From Streptomyces aureoverticillatus (GTDB lineage: Bacteria; Actinomycetota; Actinomycetes; Streptomycetales; Streptomycetaceae), in NCBI RefSeq assembly GCF_014649395.1, contig NZ_BMSY01000001.1, positions 682,001-746,000 on the forward strand: a stretch of 64,000 bases of DNA, read 5' to 3'. The first letter of the stretch is position 1, and each line of letters opens with the position of its first letter. Positions 16,622-25,909 of this stretch are shown here, piece after piece. Position numbers and translations under genes: made by a program. The notes under the pieces were generated by a model. The model was given only the letters and a program-made list of their open reading frames with translations, was not told the DNA's origin and searched no databases.

Positions 16622-17347
16622 TTACGAGTCCACCTTCTCCCAGCCCCGCTTCTCCCGTCGCGACCCCAACTCCCCCGCCGCCCGGCTCCGGTAGACCACA
16701 TACGGCCGGAACAGGTACTGCACCGGCGCGCTGAACATGTGGATGAGGCGGGTGAAGGGGACCAGCGCGATCAGGAGCAGGCCGATGACCGCGTGGAGCC
16801 GGAAGGTGAGGGGGACGCCCGCCATCGCCGACACGTCCGGCTGGAGGGTGAAGACGCTCCGGGCCCACGGGGCGATCGTCTCGCGGTAGTCGTAGCCCTC
16901 GCTCACCGAGGAGTTCGTCAGCTTGGCCCACATGCCCATGACGACGGCGGCGAGCAGCACCGCGTACATGAGCTTGTCGTTGCGGGTGGTGGCGCGGAAG
17001 ACGGGGGCGTTGGTGCGGCGGCGGTAGAGGAGCAGGGCGATGCCCGCGACCGCCAGGACGCCCGCGGCCGTGCCGCCGAACAGGGAGAGCAGGTGGTACG
17101 CGCGCTCCTTCAGGCCGACCGCGTTCGTCCAGGACTCCGGGATGAACAGGCCCATGAGGTGGCCGACGAGGACGAAGAGGATGCCGTAGTGGAAGGCGGG
17201 GGACGCCAGGTTGAGGAGGCGGGACTCGTAGATCTGGGAGGAGCGGGTCGTCCAGCCGAACTTGTCGTAGCGGTAGCGCCAGATGGTGCCCGCGACCAGC
17301 AGGACCAGGGCGACATACGGCAGTACTCCCCACAGGAAGGTGTCCAT
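16622..17347 (-). CDS. narI: Respiratory nitrate reductase gamma subunit (cytochrome b)
   Basis: This is a 241-aa five-helix membrane protein. It opens MDTFLWGVLPYVALVLLVAG, typical of NarI, and contains histidines in SPAFHYGILFVLVGHLMGLF and RLHAVIGLLLIALVPFTRLIHMFSA, positions expected for the two haem b ligands. It takes electrons from menaquinol and passes them to NarH. The ATG overlaps the narJ stop (TGATG). Last gene of narGHJI. Confidence 0.95.
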   Translation of the reverse strand: MDTFLWGVLPYVALVLLVAGTIWRYRYDKFGWTTRSSQIYESRLLNLASPAFHYGILFVLVGHLMGLFIPESWTNAVGLKERAYHLLSLFGGTAAGVLAVAGIALLLYRRRTNAPVFRATTRNDKLMYAVLLAAVVMGMWAKLTNSSVSEGYDYRETIAPWARSVFTLQPDVSAMAGVPLTFRLHAVIGLLLIALVPFTRLIHMFSAPVQYLFRPYVVYRSRAAGELGSRREKRGWEKVDS

Positions 17348-17895
17348 CAGTCGAGTCCCACGCTTTCCGTGGGCGGGCCCGAGCGGGCCAGGGCGCGGGC
17401 CTCCACCCTGTCCTTGGGCGAGGGGCCCGGGAGTGTCGCGCAGACCGCGTCCAGGATCAGGGCGTAGGGCGTGCCGTCGTCGGTGAGGGCCAGGCGCACG
17501 AGTTCCAGGGCGGCGCGGTGGGCGGTCAGGAGGTCCCGGTTGCCGGTGCGGGCCGTGAACTCCAGGACGGCCGGGAGGTAGTCCGGCAGCTCCTCGCCGG
17601 TGACGGAGAGGCCGTAGGCGCGGTACGTCTCCTTGAACGCGACGAGGGACGCGCCCCGGCGGCGGGTGTCGCCGTCCAGCCACCAGCTCAGGTACAGGCT
17701 GTGGCGGTTCTTGAAGTCGAAGACGCGCACATAGTGCTCGGCCGCCGCGGTCGCGGACCAGCACTCCAACTCGTCCAGGAACGGGCGCAGTTCGGGAACC
17801 GCGGCCCGCACCAGGGGCAGTCGCTCGCGGACCTGGGAGTCGGGGTAGCACAGGCAGTGCGCGGCGCCTTGGTAGAGCACGGCGAGGTCCGTCAC
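17347..17895 (-). CDS. narJ: Nitrate reductase molybdenum cofactor assembly chaperone
   Basis: This 182-aa soluble helical protein matches the NarJ/TorD chaperone family. It shows CYPDSQVRERLPLVRAAVP and the conserved YVRVFDFKNRHSLYLSWW stretch. It would hold apo-NarG until the molybdenum cofactor is inserted and is not part of the final complex. GTG 17895 overlaps the narH stop as GTGA; the stop overlaps narI. Confidence 0.93.
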   Translation of the reverse strand: MTDLAVLYQGAAHCLCYPDSQVRERLPLVRAAVPELRPFLDELECWSATAAAEHYVRVFDFKNRHSLYLSWWLDGDTRRRGASLVAFKETYRAYGLSVTGEELPDYLPAVLEFTARTGNRDLLTAHRAALELVRLALTDDGTPYALILDAVCATLPGPSPKDRVEARALARSGPPTESVGLD

Positions 17896-19544
17896 AGGTC
17901 CTCCTCCGGTTTGGCGGGCACGTCGTCGGCCGTCTGGCGGCGGCGCGACGCGTGGAAGTTCTCGATCGTGACGAGGGGCAGTCCCTCGTACGTGCCCGAG
18001 TCGTCCCCGAACGGGCCCCCTCCGGGCAGCGGTCCCGGCGGGAGCATGCCGGGGCCGCCCGGCGCGTCCAGGCCGCAGCCGTCGGGCACCGCGGCCTCCT
18101 CCAGGCGCCGCGCGTCCCCGAGCGCCGCCGTCGGGATCACATAGCGCTCCTCGTACTTGGCGAGGGCCAGCAGCCGGTACATGTCCTCGACCTCCGCTTC
18201 CGTCATGCCGACGCGCTCCGGGACCGACGGGTCGGCCGGGTCGCCGAGGTTGACGCCCCGCATGTACGACCGCATGGCCGCGAGGCGTTCCAGGGCGGCC
18301 CGCACCGGCCCCACGTCCCCGGCCGTGAACAGCTCGGCCAGGTACTCCAGGGGGATCCGCAGGGTGTCGATGGCGCCGAAGAGGTTGCCCGCGTCCTCGC
18401 CGTCGTGCCCGGTCCCGGTGAGCGCCTCGACGACCGGGGACAGCGGCGGGACGTACCAGACCATCGGCAGGGTGCGGTACTCCGGGTGCAGGGGCAGGGC
18501 CACCCGGTAGGTGCTGATCAGCGCGTGGGCGGGCGAGCGGCGGGCGGCCTCGATCCAGTCGTGCGGGACGCCGTCGCGCTCGGCGGCCCGTCGCACGTCG
18601 GGGTCGGCGGGGTCCAGGAAGACACTCAGCTGGGCTTCGTACAGCGCCTGTTCGTCAGGGGTGGACGCGGCCTGCGTGACCTTGTCGGCGTCGTACAGCA
18701 CCACGCCCAAGTACCTCAGCCGCCCCACGCACGTCTCGGAGCAGACCGTCGGCAGGCCCACCTCCAGGCGGGGGTAGCAGAGCGTGCACTTCTCGGCCTT
18801 GCCGGTGCGGTGGTTGAAGTAGACCTTCTTGTACGGGCAGCCCGTCACGCACTTGCGCCAGCCGCGGCAGCGGTCCTGGTCGACGAGGACGATGCCGTCC
18901 TCCGTCCGCTTGTACATCGCCCCGGACGGGCAGGACGCCACGCACGCCGGGTTGAGACAGTGCTCGCAGATGCGCGGCAGATAGAACATGAAGGTCTGCT
19001 CGAAGGCGTCCCTGACCTGCGCCGCGGCCCGGTCGGCGGTCTCCCGGGCGCGCTCCTGCGCCTGGCCGACCATCGGGTCGGCGGCGACGCTCTCCGGTCC
19101 GCCGCCCAGGTTGTCGTCCCAGTTGGAGCCCCACTCGATCTTCATGGGCTTGCCGGTGAGCAGGGAACGCGGCTCCGCGACCGGGTAGTCGTCGCCGAGG
19201 GGGGCGTCGGTGAGGTTCTTGTAGTCGTACGTCCAGGGCTCGTAGTAGTCCTTGATCCCGGGCAGGACGGGGTTGGAGAAGATCGTCGCGAGGCTGCGGA
19301 AGCGGCCGCCGGACCTCAGCCGCAGCGCGCCGCGCCGGTTCAGCTCCCAGCCGCCGCGCCACCTGCCCTGGTCCTCGTAGCGGCGCGGATAGCCCTGTCC
19401 CGGCCGGGTCTCGACGTTGTTGAACCAGACGTACTCCATGCCGGAGCGGTTGGTCCAGGTCTGCTTGCAGGTGACCGAGCAGGTGTGGCAGCCGATGCAC
19501 TTGTCGAGGTTCATGACCATCGCGATCTGTGCGAGTACCCGCAT
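17892..19544 (-). CDS. narH: Respiratory nitrate reductase beta subunit (Fe-S)
   Basis: This 550-aa electron-transfer subunit begins with VMNLDKCIGCHTCSVTCKQTW. Further cysteine clusters are CEHCLNPACVASCPSGA, CRGWRKCVTGCPYKK and CTLCYPR...CSETCVGR, matching the three [4Fe-4S] and one [3Fe-4S] clusters of NarH, with the characteristic Trp in the third group. It connects NarI haems to NarG. It begins two bases after the narG stop. Confidence 0.97.
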   Translation of the reverse strand: MRVLAQIAMVMNLDKCIGCHTCSVTCKQTWTNRSGMEYVWFNNVETRPGQGYPRRYEDQGRWRGGWELNRRGALRLRSGGRFRSLATIFSNPVLPGIKDYYEPWTYDYKNLTDAPLGDDYPVAEPRSLLTGKPMKIEWGSNWDDNLGGGPESVAADPMVGQAQERARETADRAAAQVRDAFEQTFMFYLPRICEHCLNPACVASCPSGAMYKRTEDGIVLVDQDRCRGWRKCVTGCPYKKVYFNHRTGKAEKCTLCYPRLEVGLPTVCSETCVGRLRYLGVVLYDADKVTQAASTPDEQALYEAQLSVFLDPADPDVRRAAERDGVPHDWIEAARRSPAHALISTYRVALPLHPEYRTLPMVWYVPPLSPVVEALTGTGHDGEDAGNLFGAIDTLRIPLEYLAELFTAGDVGPVRAALERLAAMRSYMRGVNLGDPADPSVPERVGMTEAEVEDMYRLLALAKYEERYVIPTAALGDARRLEEAAVPDGCGLDAPGGPGMLPPGPLPGGGPFGDDSGTYEGLPLVTIENFHASRRRQTADDVPAKPEEDL

Positions 19545-19546
19545 GG

Positions 19547-22500
19547 CTAGTACGTCACCTCCTGCTCGGTCCTGCGCCGGATCACGGTGACCTCGTCGCG
19601 CTGGCTGCCCGTGGGGCCCAGGTAGTTGAAGGCCCAGGAGAGCTGGGCGTAGCCGCCGATGAGGTGGGACGGCTTGAGCAGGAGGCGGGTCAGGGAGTTG
19701 TGGATGCCGCCGCGTCTGCCGGTCGTCTCCGCCTTGGGGACGTTCACGGTGCGTTCCTGCGCGTGGTGCAGGTAGACCGTGCCGGACGGCATGCGGTGCG
19801 AGACGACGGCGCGCGCCGCGACCACGCCGTTGCGGTTGACGGCCTCGATCCAGTCGTTGTCCCGTACGCCGATGGCCGCCGCGTCGTCCGGGGACATCCA
19901 GACGACCTGGCCGCCGCGGGACAGGGACAGCATGAAGAGGTTGTCCTGGTACTCGGAGTGGATGGACCACTTGTTGTGCGGGGTGAGGTATCGGACCGTC
20001 ACTTCCCGTTCCCCGTCGGCCCCGATGCCCGGTTCGCCGAACAGGCGGCGCATGTCCAGCGGCGGCCGGTACACGGGCAGCGCCTCGCCCAGCTCGTGGA
20101 TCCAGTCGTGGTCGAGGAAGAAGTGCTGGCGCCCGGTGAGGGTGTGCCAGGGCTTGAGGTGCTCGGTGTTGAGGGTGAAGGCGGTGTAGCGGCGGCCGCC
20201 GGACTCGCTGCCGGACCACTCCGGCGAGGTGATCACGGGGACGGGCGCGGCCTGCGTGTCCGCGTAGCTGACGCGCTTGCCCTCGTGCTCGGCCGCGAGG
20301 TGCGCCATCTCCTGGCCGGTGCGGACCTCCAAGGTGCGGAAGCCCTGGGTGGCGAGGCGTCCGTTGGTGGTTCCCGACAGGGCGAGGATGGTGTTGGCGG
20401 CCTTCACGGCGGTGTCCAGGCGCGGACGGCCGGCGGCGGGGCCTTCGCGTACGACGCCGTTGAGCGCGCGCAGGGCCTCGACCTCCTCGTCGGGGCGCAG
20501 CGCGATGCCCTTCGCGGGCAGGCCGAGCTTCTCCACCAGCGGGCCGAGGGCCGCGAACTTGGCGCCGATCGCGGTGTAGTCGCGCTCGACGACGGTCAGG
20601 GCGGGCATGGTCTTCCCGGGCACGGGCTCGCACTCGCCGCGCCGCCAGTCCAGGGCGAGGCCGCCGGGCTGCGCGGTCTCGCCGGGGGTGTCGTGCTGGA
20701 GCGCCGTCGCCACCAGGTCCCGTCGGGTGCCGAGGTGTTCGACGGCGAGTTCGCTCAAGCGGTCCGCGATCGCGCGGAACGCGTCGAAGTCGGTGCGCGC
20801 CTGCCAGGGCGGGTCGACGGCCGGGCTGAAGGCGTGCACGAAGGGGTGCATGTCGGTGGTCGACAGGTCGTGCTTCTCGTACCAGGTGGCGGCGGGCAGG
20901 GTGATGTCGGACAGCAGGGTCGAGGACGTCATCCGGAAGTCCAGCGAAAGGAGCAGGTCCACCTTCCCTTCCGGGGCCCGCTCGTGCCACGTGACGTCAC
21001 GCGGGCGCACTTCGGGCGGCGCCTCGTCGGCGCGCAGGGAGGAGTGGGTGCCCAGCAGATGCTTGGTGAAGTACTCGGCGCCCTTCGCGGACGAGCCGAG
21101 CAGATTGGCGCGCCACAGGGTCAGGACGCGCGGCCAGTTCTCTGGCGCGTCGGGGTCCTCGCAGGCGAACTTGAGCTCGCCGGAGCGCAGTTGGTCCACC
21201 GTCGACCCGACGGGGTCCTCCCCCTCCCCCAGCTCCAGCGGGTTGCGGTCGAAGGTCGGGTACGACGGCATCCAGCCCGCCCGGGTCGCCTGCGCCAGGC
21301 AGTCCGCGGCCGTCATGCCCGCGAACCGCCCCTCGCCCAGCGGTGAGGCGAGCACGTCGGCGCCGAAGGTGTCGTACCGCCACTGGTCGGTGTTCAGGAA
21401 CCAGTACGCGGCGCCGATCATCTGCCGCGGCGGCCGCGACCAGTCGCCCGCGCCCGCGAGCGTGGCCCAGCCGGTGACCGGGCGGCACTTCTCCTGGCCG
21501 ACGTAGTGCGCCCAGCCGCCGCCGTTGCGGCCCTGGCAGCCGGTGAGCTGGAGCAGGGCGAGGAAGGACCGGTAGATGGTCTCGGAGTGGAACCAGTGGT
21601 TGGTGCCCGCGCCCATCAGGATCATGCAGCGGCCCCTGGACTTCTCGGCGGTCGCCGCGAACTCCCGGGCGATCCTTGCGCACTTGGCGGCCGGGACCGA
21701 GGTGTGCGCCTCCTGCCAGGCGGGCGTGCCGGGCGCGGACGCGTCGTCGTACGAGGACGGCCAGTCGCCGACGAGCCCCTCGCGCCCGACGCCGTACTGC
21801 GCGAGCAGCAGATCGAAGACGGTGGTGACCAGCGGACTCCCGGGCCCGGCGAGGCGGATCGCGGGCACCCCGCGGCGCAGCACCTCGCCGCGCCCCTGCC
21901 CGTGCGCGCCGCCCTCGGTGTCGAACCGCGGCAGCAGCACCTCCACGCCGCGCGCGTCCTCCTCGTACAGCGAGAGCCGGGGCCGTACGTCCCCCAGGTC
22001 CAGGTTCCACTTCCCCTTGCCGGACTCGGTCCAGCGGAAGCCGAGCGACCCGCCGGGAACGACCGGCCGCCCGTCGGCCTCGTCGAGGACGACGGTCTTC
22101 CACTCGGCGCCCTCCCCGGTGTCGCCGAGGTCAGAGGCGCGCAGGAACTTCGCCGGGACGTACGCGCCGTCGCGCTCGGTCAGGGTGACCAGGAACGGCA
22201 GATCGGTGAAGCGGCGTACGTAGTCGTCGAAGAACGGCACCCGCCGCTCCACGAAGCACTCCTTGAGGATCACATGGCCCATGCCGAGGGCGAGGGCGCC
22301 GTCCGTGCCGGGGTGCGGGTGCAGCCACTCGTCGGCGAACTTGGCGTTGTCGGCGTAGTCGGGGGCGACGACCACGACCTTCTGGCCCCGGTAGCGGGCC
22401 TCCGCCATCCAGTGCGCGTCGGGCGTCCGCGTCACCGGAACGTTCGACCCCCACATGATCAGATAGGCCGCGTCCCACCAGTCCCCCGACTCCGGCACGT

Positions 22501-23305
22501 CCGTCTGGTCGCCGAACACCTGCGGCGAGGCGACCGGCAGGTCCGCGTACCAGTCGTAGAAGGACAGCATGGGCGCGCCGATCAGCGACATGAAGCGGGC
22601 GCCGGCCGCGTGCGACACCATCGACATGGCGGGGATGGGCGAGAAGCCCGCGACCCGGTCCGGTCCGTACGTCTTGATGGTGTGGACGTGCGCCGCCGCG
22701 ATGATCTCCACGGCCTCGTCCCAACCGGCCCGCACCAGACCGCCCTTGCCGCGCGCCTGCTGATAGGTACGCCGCCGCTCGGGATCGCCCTGGAGGTCGG
22801 CCCAGGCGAGGACGGGGTCTTTGAGCCGCTGCTTGGCCTCCCGATAGAGATCGAGCAGCACGCCGCGCACATACGGATACCGGACGCGGGTCGGCGAGTA
22901 CGTGTACCAGGAGAAGGCGGCGCCGCGCGGGCAGCCGCGGGGCTCGTACTCGGGGCGGTCGGGGCCCGTCGACGGGTAGTCGGTGGCCTGCGTCTCCCAG
23001 GTGATGATGCCGTCCTTGACGTACACCTTCCAGCGGCAGGAGCCGGTGCAGTTCACGCCGTGCGTGGAGTGCACGACCTTGTCGTGGCTCCACCTGTCCC
23101 GGTAGAACGCGTCGCCCTCGCGGCCGCCCTCGATCCGCACGCTGTGCAGATCGGGCGCGGCCTCGCCGCGGCGCAGGAAGCGGCCGGTGCGCAGGAGCAG
23201 GGCGTCCGGTTCGGCGGGGGCGTCCTGCGGGGCGGCGGTGTCCTGCGGGGCGGCTCCCCGCGCGGCGGGGGCGTCCGGTTCGGTGGAAGCGGTCACACGC
23301 CCCAT
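19547..23305 (-). CDS. narG: Respiratory nitrate reductase alpha subunit (molybdoenzyme)
   Basis: This is the 1252-aa catalytic subunit, of normal family length. The N-terminal FS0 cluster ligands are in the HGVNCTGSCRW segment (His and Cys). Mo-bis-MGD binding regions follow (IGAPMLSFYDWYADLP, MWGSNVPVTRTPDAHW, MGAGTNHWFHSETIYR). It reduces nitrate to nitrite on the cytoplasmic face. The first 25 residues are an Ala/Pro linker with a repeated APQD motif. No clear ribosome-binding site precedes ATG 23305. Start of narGHJI, divergent from the TDT-type gene by 78 bp. Confidence 0.97.
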   Translation of the reverse strand: MGRVTASTEPDAPAARGAAPQDTAAPQDAPAEPDALLLRTGRFLRRGEAAPDLHSVRIEGGREGDAFYRDRWSHDKVVHSTHGVNCTGSCRWKVYVKDGIITWETQATDYPSTGPDRPEYEPRGCPRGAAFSWYTYSPTRVRYPYVRGVLLDLYREAKQRLKDPVLAWADLQGDPERRRTYQQARGKGGLVRAGWDEAVEIIAAAHVHTIKTYGPDRVAGFSPIPAMSMVSHAAGARFMSLIGAPMLSFYDWYADLPVASPQVFGDQTDVPESGDWWDAAYLIMWGSNVPVTRTPDAHWMAEARYRGQKVVVVAPDYADNAKFADEWLHPHPGTDGALALGMGHVILKECFVERRVPFFDDYVRRFTDLPFLVTLTERDGAYVPAKFLRASDLGDTGEGAEWKTVVLDEADGRPVVPGGSLGFRWTESGKGKWNLDLGDVRPRLSLYEEDARGVEVLLPRFDTEGGAHGQGRGEVLRRGVPAIRLAGPGSPLVTTVFDLLLAQYGVGREGLVGDWPSSYDDASAPGTPAWQEAHTSVPAAKCARIAREFAATAEKSRGRCMILMGAGTNHWFHSETIYRSFLALLQLTGCQGRNGGGWAHYVGQEKCRPVTGWATLAGAGDWSRPPRQMIGAAYWFLNTDQWRYDTFGADVLASPLGEGRFAGMTAADCLAQATRAGWMPSYPTFDRNPLELGEGEDPVGSTVDQLRSGELKFACEDPDAPENWPRVLTLWRANLLGSSAKGAEYFTKHLLGTHSSLRADEAPPEVRPRDVTWHERAPEGKVDLLLSLDFRMTSSTLLSDITLPAATWYEKHDLSTTDMHPFVHAFSPAVDPPWQARTDFDAFRAIADRLSELAVEHLGTRRDLVATALQHDTPGETAQPGGLALDWRRGECEPVPGKTMPALTVVERDYTAIGAKFAALGPLVEKLGLPAKGIALRPDEEVEALRALNGVVREGPAAGRPRLDTAVKAANTILALSGTTNGRLATQGFRTLEVRTGQEMAHLAAEHEGKRVSYADTQAAPVPVITSPEWSGSESGGRRYTAFTLNTEHLKPWHTLTGRQHFFLDHDWIHELGEALPVYRPPLDMRRLFGEPGIGADGEREVTVRYLTPHNKWSIHSEYQDNLFMLSLSRGGQVVWMSPDDAAAIGVRDNDWIEAVNRNGVVAARAVVSHRMPSGTVYLHHAQERTVNVPKAETTGRRGGIHNSLTRLLLKPSHLIGGYAQLSWAFNYLGPTGSQRDEVTVIRRRTEQEVTY

Positions 23306-23383
23306 CCCAAGCCGGGGCGGGCGGGTCCGCAGCTCGGCCTAGACCAAGTGGTGGCGGGCGCGCCCCCGGGATGTCATGGCCGT

Positions 23384-24430
23384 GTGACTCCCCTTCCCCA
23401 GTGGCGCGAGCGGCTCCGTGCGACCCCCCAGTGGCGCGCGTGGCGCGAAGAGGTGACCCCGGCGGCCGGGGCCTGCGTGATGGCTACCGGCATCCTCTCC
23501 ATCGGCCTGTTCCTGACCGGCCACGACGTCCTCTCGGAGATCCTGCTGGCGATCGCCGCCCTGCTGTGGGTGCTGCTCGCGGCGGACTTCACCGACCTGC
23601 TGGCCCGGGACCGGGCGCGCTGGACGGCCGCGGCGATCACGCCGCCCGCGCTGACGGCGGTGGCGGCGACGACGGTCCTCGGCACCCGCTTCTCGCTCCT
23701 CGGCTGGCAGTGGCTCGCGATCGTCCTCCTGGTGATCGCGACCGTGGTCTGGCCGGGTCTGTTGGTCGCCGTCGTACGGCACTGGGAGCGGGGCATGCCC
23801 GGCGGCGTGTTCCTGGTGTGCGTGGCGACGCAGGGACTCTCCCTCCTCACGGCCACGCTGTACTTCGCGGGCAAGGGCGAGTGGCTCGGCGACGCGGGGC
23901 TCGCCCTGTTCGCGCTGGGGCTGCTGCTGTACGCCGACGCGCTGCTGCGCTTCGACTTCCGGCAGGTGTGGACGGGGGCCGGGGACCAGTGGGTGGCCGG
24001 CGGCGCCCTCGCCATCTCCGCCCTGGCCGCCTCCAAACTGACCGCCTCACCACTGTGGACGGGCACCGGCCACGAATTCCTCCGCAACCTCACCTACGTC
24101 CTGCTCGCCCTCGCCCTCGCCTGGTACGCGGCCCTCGCCGCCGCGGAGGCGGCACGGCCGCGGTTCCACTACGACGTACGGCGGTGGGCCACCGTGTTCC
24201 CCCTCGGCATGACAGCCGTGGCCGCACTGTCGACGGGCATCGTGACGGACGTCCCGTGGCTGCGGACGCTGGGGCGCGTGCTGCTGTGGGTGGCGGTGGC
24301 GGTGTGGGGGTTGGTGTGGGTGGGGTTCGCTTGGGCGCGGTCGCAGGCCGGGGGCCCTCGCGGGGGCGCCCCTGGCCCACCCCTTCCCGAAACCGGGGGC
24401 TCCGCCCCCGGACCCCCGTCATCGGCCTGA
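23384..24430 (+). CDS. TDT/SLAC1-family (TehA-like) membrane transporter or anion channel
   Basis: This 348-aa protein has about ten transmembrane helices (for example GACVMATGILSIGLFLTGHDVL and VFPLGMTAVAALSTGIVTDVPWL), the pattern of the TehA/SLAC1/Mae1 family. Members carry dicarboxylates, tellurite-related ions or, in plants, chloride and nitrate. GTG 23384 is the probable start. Its divergent position next to narG, with no NarK-type transporter in the window, suggests an anion or nitrate/nitrite role (inference). The last 20 or so residues and the stop come from a dispersed GC-rich repeat. Confidence 0.82.
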   Translation: MTPLPQWRERLRATPQWRAWREEVTPAAGACVMATGILSIGLFLTGHDVLSEILLAIAALLWVLLAADFTDLLARDRARWTAAAITPPALTAVAATTVLGTRFSLLGWQWLAIVLLVIATVVWPGLLVAVVRHWERGMPGGVFLVCVATQGLSLLTATLYFAGKGEWLGDAGLALFALGLLLYADALLRFDFRQVWTGAGDQWVAGGALAISALAASKLTASPLWTGTGHEFLRNLTYVLLALALAWYAALAAAEAARPRFHYDVRRWATVFPLGMTAVAALSTGIVTDVPWLRTLGRVLLWVAVAVWGLVWVGFAWARSQAGGPRGGAPGPPLPETGGSAPGPPSSA

Positions 24431-24462
24431 ACGGCCTCGTCCTCAATCGCCGGACGGGCTAT
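24380..24462. repeat. Dispersed palindromic element, copy D
   Basis: It contains the CGGGGGCTCCGCCCCCG hairpin and the GGCCTCGTCCTCAAT block shared with other copies in the window. It ends in CGCCGGACGGGCT instead of the GAGCAGGGAGGGG arm of copies A-C. It supplies the C-terminal codons of the TDT-type gene. Confidence 0.75.
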
Positions 24463-24472
24463 CCATAGCCCC

Positions 24473-24808
24473 TCAACCCGTCGCCGTCACCGCCGTCAGG
24501 AGGACCACCGAGTCCTCCAGGCCCAGCAGCCCATGCCGCTCCTGCGGCACCGCGCACAGCTGCCCCCCGGCAAGCACGCGATCACCACCGGACTCGGTGG
24601 TCAGCCGCACCTTCCCCCGCAGCACCTGCAGACTCGCCGCAGGCGGCGTGTTGTGCTCGTCGAGCGCGGAACCCCCGGCCAGCACGATCACACTCTGCCG
24701 CAGCGCGCCCTCGTGGACGATGAGATGCGCGCTGCGCCCATGGGCGGCGACACGAGCCTGGTTCAGATGCTCTTCGGCGAGAGCGGTGAGGTCCTGGGTG
24801 TCCTGCAT
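24473..24808 (-). CDS. Small cupin-domain protein
   Basis: A 111-aa single-domain cupin. The core VLAGGSALDEHNTPPAASLQVLRGKVRL corresponds to the first cupin motif, though it keeps only one His and a Glu of the usual metal ligands. GGDRVLAGGQLCAVPQERHGL forms the second motif with one His. Such proteins are often sensors or detoxification factors. It is divergent from the VOC-type gene by 124 bp; function is unassigned. Confidence 0.8.
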   Translation of the reverse strand: MQDTQDLTALAEEHLNQARVAAHGRSAHLIVHEGALRQSVIVLAGGSALDEHNTPPAASLQVLRGKVRLTTESGGDRVLAGGQLCAVPQERHGLLGLEDSVVLLTAVTATG

Positions 24809-24923
24809 CGGGGGGTCCTCCGTACGTCGGTGGGGCCGGTCGGGCCGGTCGAGTACCAGGGTTCACGGCGGGAAACGCGCCGTACGGCATTGACGCGGCG
24901 GCAATGCGGGGCCTGCCCCGTAT

Positions 24924-24940
24924 TCTGACGTTATGTCAGA
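24924..24940. promoter_or_regulatory. Palindrome straddling the VOC start codon
   Basis: TCTGAC and GTCAGA flank GTTAT, forming a perfect 6-bp inverted repeat whose second arm begins in the ATG of the downstream gene. It could be an operator or a start-masking hairpin in a leaderless message. Confidence 0.35.
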
Positions 24941-25400
24941 CAATCAGTCGTTCCGCACCGCCGACCGACCCGGCACCACCGAGTCCGCCGAGTCCACCGC
25001 ACCCTCCGAAACCGAACTGCTCGGCATCGACAACGCCCTGTTCCCGGTCGGCGACCTGGACGAGGCCGTCGGCTTCTACGAGCGCGCCGGGTTCCCGGTC
25101 ACGTACCGCCTCGACGAGGCCGGACTCGCCATCCTGAAGGCGGGCTCCGAGACCCCCGGCGTGCTCCTGCGCGTCGAGGACGGCATCGGCCGGCGGACGC
25201 CGCCATGGCCCGCCCCGCGCTTCTGGCTGGAGGTGCGGGACGCCCGCGCCAAGGCCCGCGCCCTCGCGGCGGCCGGCATCCCCGCCCTCACGGAGCCGTT
25301 CTCAGGGGCGACCGGCTGGACGGTGGAGATCACCGACCCGTGGGGGAACGTCGTCGGCTTCACGGACTACTCCAAGCGGCCGGAGCTGGCCCGGGGCTGA
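24933..25400 (+). CDS. VOC-family (glyoxalase/bleomycin-resistance-like) protein
   Basis: A 155-aa single-domain vicinal-oxygen-chelate protein. After a Ser/Thr/Glu-rich leader, the fold begins at LGIDNALFPVGDLDEAVGFYERAG and ends WTVEITDPWGNVVGFTDYSKRP, holding the terminal metal-ligand Glu strand. These proteins bind metals, antibiotics or small aldehydes; substrate is unknown. It starts at ATG 24933 with no ribosome-binding site and a palindrome over the start. Confidence 0.87.
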   Translation: MSDNQSFRTADRPGTTESAESTAPSETELLGIDNALFPVGDLDEAVGFYERAGFPVTYRLDEAGLAILKAGSETPGVLLRVEDGIGRRTPPWPAPRFWLEVRDARAKARALAAAGIPALTEPFSGATGWTVEITDPWGNVVGFTDYSKRPELARG

Positions 25401-25616
25401 GCCCCCGGGCCGTCCGCCGCTGTCGCCGTCGCCGGCACCCCCGTCCCCGCACATTCCGCGGACGACGAAGGCCGCGCAGATCACCAGCAGCACGGCCCCC
25501 GTCACCACCACCCGGCGGTCCGGAACCTCCCCCACCAGTTGCGCCTTCTCCTCCTCGGTCAGCTCGACCACGGGCTCCGAAAGCTCGGGATCCCCCACCC
25601 CTCGATCACCCCTCAC
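25302..25616 (-). CDS. Possible small single-pass membrane protein
   Basis: A 104-aa frame with a cytosolic acidic N-terminus (VVELTEEEKAQLVGEVPDRR), one transmembrane helix (VVVTGAVLLVICAAFVVRGMCG) and a Gly/Asp-rich tail. The N-terminal half looks real. The last 33 codons overlap the convergent VOC gene by 99 bp, so the tail may be spurious or the gene may not be expressed. GTG 25598 with GAGGGG upstream is another possible start. Confidence 0.5.
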   Translation of the reverse strand: MRGDRGVGDPELSEPVVELTEEEKAQLVGEVPDRRVVVTGAVLLVICAAFVVRGMCGDGGAGDGDSGGRPGGSAPGQLRPLGVVREADDVPPRVGDLHRPAGRP

Positions 25617-25909
25617 ACACGTCCAAGACCGGCATGAATCCGGTGAGCGCGGCGGTTATACAACAGGCTGACGGCCCGTCACCACGCTCGGTGGAAACCG
25701 GGCATATCGCGACCGGACGGCGGGCGCCCCGCGGCCTTTCGCGGACCGACGATCAGCGCGAAAGGTTGTACGGGCAGGGCGAGTTGAGCGTGTGAGAAGG
25801 GACACCGGCGGCAGCCGTGACGGTTGGGGTCCTGGTTGCGCTTGTTAAGCGGAGAGTGCGTTCGGTGCTCTCGCACAGGGTGAGGCGGAGCCGAAGGGGT
25901 GGGGAAACC

